Below are positions 26,859 through 35,472 of a stretch of 64,000 nucleotides of DNA, in pieces; the stretch's first letter is position 1; each line of letters begins with the position of its first letter. The DNA is from Arthrobacter sp. H-02-3 (GTDB lineage Bacteria; Actinomycetota; Actinomycetes; Actinomycetales; Micrococcaceae). The translations under genes were made by a program, and so were the position numbers. Where the stretch lies: assembly GCF_003097355.1 (NCBI RefSeq), contig NZ_PYUI01000022.1:22952-86951 (forward strand), written 5' to 3'. The notes under the pieces were generated by a model. That model was given only the letters and a program-made list of their open reading frames with translations. It did not search any database and was not told the DNA's origin.

Positions 26859-27242
26859 CTACGCCATGTGGTTGAGGCTCAAGATGTTGCCCTCGGTGTC
26901 CAGGAACCATGCGGCCGAACTCCCGTCCGGAGTGGTGGCAATTCCGTCCTCGGTTTTCAGGCCCGGGAAGTCGTATTCCTCGAAGACGATTCCATTGGCC
27001 CGGAGTTCCGCAACGGCAGCCGGCAGGTCGTCGACCATCCAGCCGATCTGCGTGTTCTTGGCGGTGCCGGCGTTAGGCGTTTGGTACAGGAGGAACCGGG
27101 TTCCGCCGCCGCACGTGTACTGCAGGTTGTCCTCGGCATCCGGGTTGTCGGGTTCAAGCCCGAGCTTGTCGCGGTAGAAACCCCGTGCACGGGCGATATC
27201 CGCCGCCGGTAGCACAGCGCCGACTTGCTGATCCTTGAGCAT
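26859..27242 (-). CDS. VOC family protein (glyoxalase/bleomycin-resistance fold)
   Basis: This is a 127-residue protein with one vicinal-oxygen-chelate domain. It opens LPAADIARARGFYRDKLGLEPD, continues with GGTRFLLYQTPNAGTAKNTQIGWMVDDLPAAVAEL, and ends DGIATTPDGSSAAWFLDTEGNILSLNHMA. The final E-G-N is the usual position of a metal-binding glutamate. Members include lyases, dioxygenases and drug-binding proteins; nothing here tells which. The ATG at 27242 is preceded by GGAAAGAG; a longer frame upstream is not supported. It converges on parC. Confidence 0.9.
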   Translation of the reverse strand: MLKDQQVGAVLPAADIARARGFYRDKLGLEPDNPDAEDNLQYTCGGGTRFLLYQTPNAGTAKNTQIGWMVDDLPAAVAELRANGIVFEEYDFPGLKTEDGIATTPDGSSAAWFLDTEGNILSLNHMA

Positions 27243-27604
27243 GGCTATTCTCTTTCCAGGCCCGCCCCCCGGAAGGAATTTTACTCCTCCGGGCGCCGCG
27301 CGTACCCGTGAAACTGAAGCAGGATTTCCGGTGACTGCCAGCGGCTCGCCCCGTCCACCGAGCGCGCCCGGGGGCCGTTTCATTAAACTGCTCGAGCCGC
27401 CGTCATGCGGCCGTGGTGAGGATCCCTGGCCACCGGGCGGGACTCGGTTGTGCGGGCGTCATGAGGAGCCGCCGTCGCCAACCGGGTCGCCGTCATGGGG
27501 CCGTGGCCACCGCGAACGGCAGCGGGCGCTGCCGTCATTGCCGGGTCCGTGATTACACGGCTGGCATCATCGCCGCGATCATGCCGTCTCTGTCCGGGTT
27601 GCGG
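27243..27604. other. Gene-free region with degenerate direct repeats
   Basis: These 362 bases lie downstream of the HNH gene and upstream of the VOC gene, both on the minus strand. I see no gene. The near-identical 18-mers CGCCGTCATG(C/G)GGCCGTGG occur at 27399-27416 and 27489-27506, and weaker GTCAT-containing copies lie near 27457 and 27533. The region may be decayed coding sequence. Confidence 0.5.
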
Positions 27605-29803
27605 TTATGCGGCCCGGGCGGGTCGGGCGGGTGTGAAGTAGTGGTTGCGGCGGGGCTTCTGGCCGGGGTCGATGTGGGGTGGCGGGATGAACCAGGGAAT
27701 CCCGGTCCGGATCCGGATGGTCCACGCCTCCTTGTGGATCAGGTGATGGTGATGGGAGCAGAGCAGGGTTCCGTTCTCCGTGCCCGTGGTCCCGCCGCGG
27801 GACCAGTACGTGATGTGGTGGGCTTCGCACCAGGGTGCGGGGATGGTGCAGCCGGGGAAGGCGCAGCCGAGGTCCCGGGCGATGAGGGCTTTGCGGAGGT
27901 GGGGCGGGAAGAGCCGGGAGGCCCGGCCGATGTCCAGGATCCGTCCCTCACCCCCGAGCAGGACGGGGATGATGTCGGCGTCGCAGGCGATCTTCCGGAT
28001 GGTGGAGGCGGTGACGGGTCCGGTGAACAGCAGCGATCCCGTTTCCCGCACCGCTCCCGCGGGCCGGAACGCCGCACCGGCCGTTTCCTGAGCTTCTGCC
28101 GGGCCGCTCTGGCCGGCGGCCTCACCGGCTTCGCCCGCCGCGCCGGCTTCGCCCGCCGCGCAGGCCGTGCTTGCCTCACCGGCGGCAGTGCGGTCGGTGG
28201 TGGTGCCGAGCCGGGCCAGCAGGTCGCGGTAGTCGATGGTGACCATGACCTGGGGGCGGAGCCCGCCCGCGGCGGGCAGGCCCCCGGTCGCGAGGGCGAT
28301 CCCGCAGGCACCGACCAGGCCGTCGAGCAGCCGCTGGGGCCGGGACCGGGGATCCAGCCCCGCCGCCCCCGGATCCTCCTCGCACACCGGCTGCCCCGCT
28401 CCGGCAGGGTCATCGTCCGGAACGGCATGAGTCACCGGGGCGGGAGCCTGGACATCCGCGTGAGTCGACACGCCGACGGCCCGGGCATTACAGGTCGGCA
28501 CGCCGGCGCCGGCATTCGTGGCCGGCCACTCGCCGGCGGGCGCACTGGGAGCCCACCCCACGGCGAAAGCCGTGCCGGCAGGCTCGGCGGCCCAACCGCC
28601 AGAGGCCGCAGCGCCACCTGTGGCGGAGCCCTCAGACGCGGGCGCGCCCTCAACGGCGGCCCGGGCAGTATTCGTGGTCCCGGCGGCGTTTGTCGTGCCG
28701 GCGGTGTCCGTGGTGCGGGGGTTGGTGCCGGTGTTCATGACGGTGAGGAGGTACTCGAACTGTTCGGTGGTCGCGAAAATCTCAAGATGGTGCAGTCCGT
28801 GGCGCGGGCGCCGGATGAAGGCGCCCTGAAGCTGGCGCAGCAGCTCCTCGGAGGGCTCGGCGCCGTCCTGATCCAGCGCATCCGCCCAGGCCCGGGCCAC
28901 CCGGGCCAGGAAGTCCGCGTCGTTCTCCGCGGCCGTGCGCGTCAGGGCGTGCTCCATCCGCCCCAGGGCCCCGGCGTCACAGACGTGCCGGACCTTCTCC
29001 AGCGCCGCCGTGATGATCGTCGCGGCCCGGGACGCGACCTGCCCGGCCGCGACCGCCGCACCCAGTTCCGCGTGCACGGCCGGGACGGGCTGGCCGGTGA
29101 GTCCCCGGCGGGGCAACAGACCCCCGGCGAGGGCGAGCCGGCGCTTGGCCTCCGGCGCGCTGATCCGCAGCCGCGCCCGCAGGAACTCCGCCGTGTTCCG
29201 GTACCCGTCATCGACCACCGCCGCGTCACCGGCCGCATCCCACGGCACACCCTCCCCGGTCAGCGCATCGGGCGAAGCCACTGCACCGGGCGCTGTCACG
29301 CCCGTGAGCGCGTCGGGCGAAGCCGCGGAACCGGGCACGCCGTCGCTCCCGCCGTCGATCACGTCATCGGCCACAGCACCACTCACCGTACCGGACGGTG
29401 CGCCACTGGCGGCCGCGGTTCCGGGGGCGTCGTCGCGCCAGCCCGTCGTCCACGACGTGCCCGTCTTCGCGGCCGCCGCCGCGGACTGCGTCCTGGTCCG
29501 GTCCACCGCACCGGCCGCCACCAGCTGCAAAAACTCCGCCCGGCGCGAGAGCTCCTCCACACGCCCGGCGAAGTCCGACGCGGCCCGGAAATCCCACAAC
29601 GCCGCATCCTGAACCGCCGTCGACCCCACAGCCTCCAACGCGGCCAGGGCAACATCCACACCCGACCACCCGGCCGGACCCGAACCGCCGCCTGCGCCGC
29701 GGTCCGTGCCGGGATCCGCGCCGCAGCCTGCAGCGCGACCGGCGCACCGATCCGTGCCCTGCCCGTCGTCCCCGAACGGAATGAAATCCCTGGCGGCTTC
29801 CAT
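27605..29803 (-). CDS. DUF222 / HNH endonuclease domain protein
   Basis: This is a 732-residue member of the actinobacterial DUF222-HNH family, which resembles the 13E12 repeat family of mycobacteria. DUF222 fills the first two thirds (FLRARLRISAPEAKRRLALAGGLLP...). The HNH nuclease is C-terminal: CAFPGCTIPAPWCEAHHITYWSRGGTT...NGTLLCSHHHHLIH, with paired Cys and the His-Asn-His core. Internal low-complexity repeats are striking: ASPDALTG repeated twice, TAGTTNAAGTTNTARAA, and an AGEAGAAGEAGEAAG tract. The ATG at 29803 has GGAGGAG 8 bases upstream. These genes are usually multicopy and thought to be mobile or selfish; whether this copy is active is unknown. Confidence 0.9.
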   Translation of the reverse strand: MEAARDFIPFGDDGQGTDRCAGRAAGCGADPGTDRGAGGGSGPAGWSGVDVALAALEAVGSTAVQDAALWDFRAASDFAGRVEELSRRAEFLQLVAAGAVDRTRTQSAAAAAKTGTSWTTGWRDDAPGTAAASGAPSGTVSGAVADDVIDGGSDGVPGSAASPDALTGVTAPGAVASPDALTGEGVPWDAAGDAAVVDDGYRNTAEFLRARLRISAPEAKRRLALAGGLLPRRGLTGQPVPAVHAELGAAVAAGQVASRAATIITAALEKVRHVCDAGALGRMEHALTRTAAENDADFLARVARAWADALDQDGAEPSEELLRQLQGAFIRRPRHGLHHLEIFATTEQFEYLLTVMNTGTNPRTTDTAGTTNAAGTTNTARAAVEGAPASEGSATGGAAASGGWAAEPAGTAFAVGWAPSAPAGEWPATNAGAGVPTCNARAVGVSTHADVQAPAPVTHAVPDDDPAGAGQPVCEEDPGAAGLDPRSRPQRLLDGLVGACGIALATGGLPAAGGLRPQVMVTIDYRDLLARLGTTTDRTAAGEASTACAAGEAGAAGEAGEAAGQSGPAEAQETAGAAFRPAGAVRETGSLLFTGPVTASTIRKIACDADIIPVLLGGEGRILDIGRASRLFPPHLRKALIARDLGCAFPGCTIPAPWCEAHHITYWSRGGTTGTENGTLLCSHHHHLIHKEAWTIRIRTGIPWFIPPPHIDPGQKPRRNHYFTPARPARAA

Positions 29804-29968
29804 GAAACCAGTCTCCTCCGGGGGTCTGACATTCTTAGCGCGAACCCAAATTCCAACCCCGTGAGTGGCTTCCGCGAGTGGGTCGCGATTCTTCCGAGCT
29901 TTGCCCCGGAGGCTGCAAGGCTTCGGGATGCCGCACGTGACAGGGATGCCCGACGGCACAAATGCACT

Positions 29969-29974
29969 TACACT
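29969..29974 (+). promoter_or_regulatory. -10 element for a leaderless DinB-like mRNA
   Basis: TACACT is followed by GCTGGA and then the ATG at 29981. No Shine-Dalgarno sequence is present. Confidence 0.5.
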
Positions 29975-29980
29975 GCTGGA

Positions 29981-30499
29981 ATGCCTATCATCCCGGATAC
30001 CAAGGACTGGACTTGGGTCCTGTCGCGGCCCTGCCCCGAGTGTGGTTTCGATGCCTCCGTTGCGACCCCGGCCACTGTGCCAGGGATCATCACCACCATG
30101 CTCCCGCGGTGGCGCGCCGCCCTCCGCCGGCCGGACGCGGCGGAGCGGCCCGATGAGGCCACCTGGTCCGTTCTCGAGTACGGCTGCCACGTCCGGGACG
30201 TCTTCACACTCTTCGATCACCGTTTGGCGCTCATGCTGGGCGAGGACGACGCCCGGTTCGATGACTGGGACCAAGACCGGACAGCCATCGAACAGGACTA
30301 CGCCAACGCCGATCCTGCCGAAGTCGGCGCCGAACTGACCGCCGAGGGCGAGCAGATTGCTGCGTCCTTCGCCCGCGTCACGGAGGAGGACTGGGACCGC
30401 AAGGGGACCCGGAGCAACGGCTCAGTATTCACGGTCCTGACCTTTGCGCAGTACTTCCTGCACGACGTCGTCCATCACCTCCACGATGTGGACGGTTAG
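29981..30499 (+). CDS. DinB-like (DfsB/YfiT) protein
   Basis: This is a 172-residue four-helix-bundle protein. It opens PIIPDTKDWTWVLSRPCPECGFDASVATPATVPGIITTML. The bundle carries VLEYGCHVRDVFTLFDHRL and FAQYFLHDVVHHLHDVDG; His49-type and C-terminal His residues would form the metal site of the DinB/YfiT superfamily. Relatives include mycothiol- or bacillithiol-dependent S-transferases, but the exact reaction cannot be read here. It diverges from the HNH gene. The start at 29981 is supported by a -10 hexamer 6 bases upstream rather than by a ribosome binding site. Confidence 0.88.
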   Translation: MPIIPDTKDWTWVLSRPCPECGFDASVATPATVPGIITTMLPRWRAALRRPDAAERPDEATWSVLEYGCHVRDVFTLFDHRLALMLGEDDARFDDWDQDRTAIEQDYANADPAEVGAELTAEGEQIAASFARVTEEDWDRKGTRSNGSVFTVLTFAQYFLHDVVHHLHDVDG

Positions 30500-30587
30500 C
30501 CCCTCGACGGTTAGCGCTGGCACCGCGGTCCGCTAGCTGGGCCCCAAGTGCAGTCCCCCGAGCAGACGCCCCCTAACCCACGGCCGA

Positions 30588-31610
30588 CTACAGATCCTTG
30601 TCCCACGCCATGCTGCGGTTGACTGCCGAATAGCCCATCTTGAGGTACAGCGCGAGGGCTCCGGTGGGGTTTTCTGAATCGACGTCCAAGGAGGCCACGT
30701 CCATTCCGGCCGCGGCAAAGCGGCGCATGGCATCCGCCAGGAGGACCTGCGCGATGCCACGGCCGCGGAAATCCCGCCGCACTCCCAGCAGCTCCGTGTA
30801 CCCCTCGCGGTAGCCACGGGCCAAGGCGCCCTCGGCGTCGTAGGTGGCCAACTGGTAGCCCGCCACCGTTCCCGTGGAACGCTCAAGCACGACGCCGCTG
30901 AGGTCCGGCCGGGCCTGCGGATCGTTCACCACAAAACCCCATCCCTCTTCGTCCCGGGGCTCGCTGCCCCAGTGGTCCCGAAATGCGTCATTGTGCGCCA
31001 GCCGCACGGGCTCGTGGAGCGCTGGCCCGAAGGTCAGGAGCTCCAGTCCGGGGTCCAGGACACCATCGGGCAAGGCCTGGTTCAGTGGCCGGTGCATCTC
31101 GTTGTAGTAGCGGACAATGGTGTAGCCGGAGCCCGCGAACAAAGCCGCCTGGTGTTGATGTTTCTCCTCCATGTAGAGCCGCAGCCTCGGATGCGGCTCC
31201 ACCGCTCCGGCCTCCGCCACGCCGCCTGCCGCTGCAGCATCCTCCACGAAGCGCTCCCTGGTCCGCTGTTCCATCCAGCCCAACAGCTCGGTGCCGATTC
31301 CACTCCCCTGCCACGCAGGATCCACGCAACCGGACCCTGTCGCCTTATCCCCGTCGCGGTTCTTGGTGACCCTGGCGTACGCCCGGTCAATGCCCTGCGG
31401 ATCGAACCCGAGGATGGTGTTCGCCGCCACCGGGTTGTTCTTCGACTCCAGGATCTGCTCCAGATCGGCGCGGCGCTCGAACCAGACGGGCTGCTCCACG
31501 GCGGCGGTCCGGGCGATCAGTCCGGCCCACTCATCGAGGTCCTGCTGTTCTGCCGCCCGCCAAACCAGCCGGGAATCTAGCGGGGCCAGGGTATCGCCTT
31601 GTCGGTTCAT
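30588..31610 (-). CDS. Double-GNAT acetyltransferase
   Basis: This is a 340-residue protein with two GNAT folds. The N-terminal one (about 20-160) has ARVTKNRDGDKATGSGCVDPAWQGSGIGTELLGWMEQRT. The C-terminal one (about 185-335) has YTELLGVRRDFRGRGIAQVLLADAMRRFAAAGMDVASLDVDSENPTGALALYLKMGY. Both carry a recognisable acetyl-CoA Q/R-x-x-G-x-G/A loop. Mycothiol synthase and several resistance enzymes share this tandem layout, but this is not clearly MshD. The gene lies 21 bases beyond the cydDC stop on the same strand. TAGCCT 6 bases before its ATG suggests its own leaderless promoter as well. Confidence 0.88.
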   Translation of the reverse strand: MNRQGDTLAPLDSRLVWRAAEQQDLDEWAGLIARTAAVEQPVWFERRADLEQILESKNNPVAANTILGFDPQGIDRAYARVTKNRDGDKATGSGCVDPAWQGSGIGTELLGWMEQRTRERFVEDAAAAGGVAEAGAVEPHPRLRLYMEEKHQHQAALFAGSGYTIVRYYNEMHRPLNQALPDGVLDPGLELLTFGPALHEPVRLAHNDAFRDHWGSEPRDEEGWGFVVNDPQARPDLSGVVLERSTGTVAGYQLATYDAEGALARGYREGYTELLGVRRDFRGRGIAQVLLADAMRRFAAAGMDVASLDVDSENPTGALALYLKMGYSAVNRSMAWDKDL

Positions 31611-31616
31611 GGCAAC

Positions 31617-31622
31617 AGGCTA
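31617..31622 (-). promoter_or_regulatory. -10 element for a leaderless double-GNAT mRNA
   Basis: TAGCCT on the minus strand is separated by GTTGCC from the ATG at 31610. It lies between the cydDC stop and the GNAT start. Confidence 0.45.
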
Positions 31623-31631
31623 ACGGGCTCC

Positions 31632-34600
31632 CTACCCCCGCGCCAGCACCGCCGCCGCGGCCGGATTCTTGCCAAGGGCAGCCGCGGCGTCGAGGTCCAG
31701 ACGGATATCAGCGACATCGATATCGTCCGGGTTGTGCGTTACGAGGACCACTGTGCGGTCCTTCAGGCCGTCCCGCAACTCGGCCAGCATGAGCCGTCCG
31801 GCCTCCGCGTCGAGGTGCGCCGTCGGTTCATCGAGCAGGATGACATCGGCCCCGGTCATGAGCGTCCGTGCGACGGCCAAGCGCTGGCGTTCCCCGCCGC
31901 TGAGGAACGCCCCGCCCGGTCCGATCCGGGTGTCCAGGCCGTCCTCAAGCCGGGCCAGCACCGGTCCGAGCCCCACGGCGTCGAGCGCAGCCCGCATCTG
32001 CTCGTCACTTCCGGCTGGCGCTCCGCCGCCGGCGGCCGCGGCGCCTCCTGAGGGCGCGGCGGCTTCCCGGCCCCGCGCGGCATCTCCAAACGTGTTGCCG
32101 CGGCCGGACTCTGTCTCCACAGCCGCCCCTGGCCGCGCCAACAGAAGGTTGCCCCGGATGGTGGAGTCGAACAGATGGGCCTCCTGCGGGCACCAGGCCG
32201 CGCGGCCGGTCAAAAACAGGTGGCCACTGGCTGCCGGGAGGAAACCCAGGGTCACAGCGAGCAGCGTGGACTTGCCTGATCCGGATGCGCCAGTGACGGC
32301 AAGCCACCGTCCCGGGCCGGCCGCGGCCGTGAGCCCGGTAAAGACGTTGCCGCCGCCAGGCCACCCGGCTTCGAGTTCAACCAGCTCGATCCCGGGCTCC
32401 CCGTCGGGCCGTGCCGCCCTAGGAACCAGCCCGCCGTCGGCGACTTCGCCGCCTTCCGGTCCGCTGTCAGCCCCCGCGTCCAGGACTCCTGCCTCGCTGA
32501 TGCGCCGCAACACGGCGCGCAGCGCCGGGAACTGCCGCACGCCCGTTGTGATGGCCGCGTAGGGGTCCACCAAGGCGAGTTGCACGAGCACGACGACGGC
32601 GACCGTCGCCGGTTCGACCGCGCCGCTAAGGACCAGCGGGGCGGCCAATACGGCGCTGGCCAGCGCTGCGCCGGTACAGGCCATAACCGTCAGCGACTGG
32701 CCGAGGCCTTCCGCCCAGGCCGACCGCTGCGATGCTCCGGTCGCGGACCGGTCGGCCCTGCTGATCGCACCCAGCACGGGAGCGGTCACTCCGTTGGCGT
32801 GGAGTTCTGCGCGGGCGTCCAGGGCGGCGGCGACGTCTCGGAGCACGCCGGAGCGGAGCTGCTGTTCGGTGCCGGCGGACATACGGTCGGCCGCCAGTGC
32901 AAGGGCGGGGGCCACGATAATGCTCAGCAGCGCCGCTGCGGCCACGGCCGGAAGCGCCGCCGGGAGCAGGAAGCCGATGCCGACCACTGCGGTCACGGCG
33001 ACAGCGACAGCGGTAACGGGCGGCAGGACGACGCGGGGAAGGAGATCACGGAGGGTGTCGACGTCGTCCACCACCGTGCCCAGGACGTTGCCGCCCTGCA
33101 GAAGCCGGCGCAAGGACAGGGCGCGGCGGCTCAGCGATTCCCAAAGCCGGCCCCGGAGCCGGGTCAGGGCGGCGAAGACCGCATCGTGCAGGAGCAGCCG
33201 TTCGCCGTACCGCAGGCCCGCCCGGCCGACTCCGAAGAACCGCACGCCGACGATCGCCGTCAGCAGGTAGAGAATGGGTGGCTGTTCGCTGGCACGAATG
33301 ATCAGCCAGCCGGACAGGCCGGCGAGGGCGACGGCGAAGAGGGCCGCCAGCGTGCCCACGGCTCCGGCGGCGGCAAAACGGCCCGCCACCGGTGCCAGCA
33401 GCCGGCGCAGCCGGGCCACGACCGAGCCGGCGTGCGGGGCTGACTCGGCTGATGGGGCGGCCGGCGTCCCGGGCGCCGCTCCGGTCCGCATCGGGTCCGG
33501 TTCGGCGACCGGGGCCCGTCCGATGCTGGTTGCTGCGGCCGGCACGGTCCTCCGGTCCGGCACAGTCGCCGCCGTCGACGCCGATACCGCAACAGGCGCT
33601 GCCGCCGCAGCACGGACGGTCGACGGCGGCACGATTGCTGCAGCGTGCATGTCCGTGTCTCCCCCCGCGGATGCCGTCGGCGCCACGCCATCCGTATGCT
33701 CAATGCCGCGGTGCCCTCCGCCGTGTGGAGCAACCGCGACGAGCCTGTCGGCCAGCTCCCGGGTCTGCCGGTCGTGCGCAACGAGGAGCACGGTGGCGCG
33801 TCCGCGGAGCCCGGCGAGGGCCCCGGTAACCACTGAGGCGGAACTCCGGTCCAAGTGGGCAGTCGGCTCGTCCAGGAGTAGTACGGTGGCGCCGGCTTCG
33901 ATCCGCGCCAGCCCGCGGGCCAGCGCCACCCGCCGCAGCTCCCCCGGGCTCAACTCGGCAGGGTGTTTGGCCGCCAGATGCTCCGCGGCCACGGCGGCAA
34001 GGCACCGCAGTGCCGCCGCATCGCCCTCCGAACCAGCCGGAGGATTGGCAGAAGAAGTACCCGCCGGAGTCCTCACGGACATTCTGGCCGTAGCAGCACT
34101 GCCCGGAGTGCCGGCCGCGGCGGCGTCGGGTCCGTAGGCGGGAATGCCGAGGTACAGGCGGACCTCGTCCAGTACGGTCGGTGCCACCATGACAGGGTGC
34201 TGTGGCACCCAGGCGACCTCCGCCGTCGTGAATCCTCCGATGCGCCCCGACACGACGGTGCTTGCGCCCGTCCCGACGGTGCCCGCGAGGACACCGAGGA
34301 CAGTACTCTTTCCGGCGCCGCTGGGGCCGTCAAGGGCCGTGATACGGCCAGCATCTGCGGTGAAGCTCAGCGGCCCGACGGCGGCTTCCCTGCGTCCGCC
34401 GAAACGGACCGTCAGCCCGTCCACGGCGACGGCAGGCGGCCCTCCGGCCGGGACGCCAGCCGCGGTCAGGTCAGCGGACTGTCCCTCAGCTCCTGCGGCG
34501 GCTCCGGCGGCCGGAGCCGGGATCAGCGGCGAGGCTCCCGGATCCGCGAGGACCGCGGTGGTTTCGGCGAGCGCGGCCCGGCCTTCGTCGCTCGCGTGGT

Positions 34601-35465
34601 GTGCAGTGCCGAGTTCCCGGAGCGGCAGGTAGCAGTCGGGGGCCAGGATGAGCGCCAGAAGTCCGGCCTCAAGCGCCATGTCGCCGTGCACCAGCCGGAC
34701 GCCGATAAACACGGCAACCACTGCCACGGAAATCGTCGCGATGAGCTCCAAGGCCAGGGCGGAGAGGAAGGCCGTACGCAAAGTCCCCATGGTCCGGGAA
34801 CGGTATTCCTCGGACATATCCTCGAGTGCCTTGCGCTGGGCCGTAGCCCGGCCCAGGCCCACCAGGACGGGCAGGCCCTTGGCGAGTTCGAGCATGTGGC
34901 CGGAGAGCCGGGCCAGCGCCGACTGGGCTTCCCGGACCCGGTCCTCGGTATACCGTCCAATCAGCACCATAAACAGGGGCACCAACGGCACCGTCAACAC
35001 GATCACCACTGCGCTGATCCAATCGGCGAACAGGATGCGCGCCCCCAGCAGCAGCGGGATGGCCGCGCAGTTCACCAGCGCGGGCAGAAACTGGGTGTAG
35101 TAGTTGTCCAGGGCATCCAGCCCCCGGGTGGCGAGGACAGCGAGGCCGCCGTCGGCCGGGCCGGCCGACCGTGTTCCGCTCCTCAGCGCCCGCTCCAGAA
35201 GTTGCGAGCGGAGCTCCTCCTTCACCCCCAGCGCCGCCCGGCGCGAGGCCACCGACTGGGCCCACACGGTCAGTGAGCGCAGCACGGCCCCGGCCACCCC
35301 GAGGACGAGCTGGTCGGCCCAGGCGGGATCATGCGCCGCGAGACCGGCGAGCATCGATGCGACAGCCTGCGCCATCAGCACGAGCGACAGCGCCTTCAGT
35401 GCGGCCAGCAGGCCCAGCAGGTAGAGCGCGGAACGGGTTGCGGGGCCGGCGGGGAACGGTCTCAT
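31632..35465 (-). CDS. cydDC: Fused thiol-reductant ABC exporter CydDC
   Basis: This single 1277-residue protein combines CydD and CydC, which export cysteine/glutathione-type thiols or haem-related cargo needed to assemble cytochrome bd. Half 1 has about six membrane helices (1-300), Walker A GPSGAGKST near 379, signature LSPGELRRVALARG near 503, and Walker B TVLLLDEPTAHLD. A linker of roughly 100 residues rich in Ala, Pro and Thr follows. Half 2 has a second membrane domain (about 690-970), Walker A GASGSGKST near 1058 and signature LSGGERQRLAV near 1184. The ATG at 35465 lies 8 bases after the cydB stop with AAGGA upstream, so it belongs to the cydABDC operon. The fused form is common in actinobacteria. 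Confidence 0.95.
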   Translation of the reverse strand: MRPFPAGPATRSALYLLGLLAALKALSLVLMAQAVASMLAGLAAHDPAWADQLVLGVAGAVLRSLTVWAQSVASRRAALGVKEELRSQLLERALRSGTRSAGPADGGLAVLATRGLDALDNYYTQFLPALVNCAAIPLLLGARILFADWISAVVIVLTVPLVPLFMVLIGRYTEDRVREAQSALARLSGHMLELAKGLPVLVGLGRATAQRKALEDMSEEYRSRTMGTLRTAFLSALALELIATISVAVVAVFIGVRLVHGDMALEAGLLALILAPDCYLPLRELGTAHHASDEGRAALAETTAVLADPGASPLIPAPAAGAAAGAEGQSADLTAAGVPAGGPPAVAVDGLTVRFGGRREAAVGPLSFTADAGRITALDGPSGAGKSTVLGVLAGTVGTGASTVVSGRIGGFTTAEVAWVPQHPVMVAPTVLDEVRLYLGIPAYGPDAAAAGTPGSAATARMSVRTPAGTSSANPPAGSEGDAAALRCLAAVAAEHLAAKHPAELSPGELRRVALARGLARIEAGATVLLLDEPTAHLDRSSASVVTGALAGLRGRATVLLVAHDRQTRELADRLVAVAPHGGGHRGIEHTDGVAPTASAGGDTDMHAAAIVPPSTVRAAAAAPVAVSASTAATVPDRRTVPAAATSIGRAPVAEPDPMRTGAAPGTPAAPSAESAPHAGSVVARLRRLLAPVAGRFAAAGAVGTLAALFAVALAGLSGWLIIRASEQPPILYLLTAIVGVRFFGVGRAGLRYGERLLLHDAVFAALTRLRGRLWESLSRRALSLRRLLQGGNVLGTVVDDVDTLRDLLPRVVLPPVTAVAVAVTAVVGIGFLLPAALPAVAAAALLSIIVAPALALAADRMSAGTEQQLRSGVLRDVAAALDARAELHANGVTAPVLGAISRADRSATGASQRSAWAEGLGQSLTVMACTGAALASAVLAAPLVLSGAVEPATVAVVVLVQLALVDPYAAITTGVRQFPALRAVLRRISEAGVLDAGADSGPEGGEVADGGLVPRAARPDGEPGIELVELEAGWPGGGNVFTGLTAAAGPGRWLAVTGASGSGKSTLLAVTLGFLPAASGHLFLTGRAAWCPQEAHLFDSTIRGNLLLARPGAAVETESGRGNTFGDAARGREAAAPSGGAAAAGGGAPAGSDEQMRAALDAVGLGPVLARLEDGLDTRIGPGGAFLSGGERQRLAVARTLMTGADVILLDEPTAHLDAEAGRLMLAELRDGLKDRTVVLVTHNPDDIDVADIRLDLDAAAALGKNPAAAAVLARG

Positions 35466-35472
35466 CAGGCAG

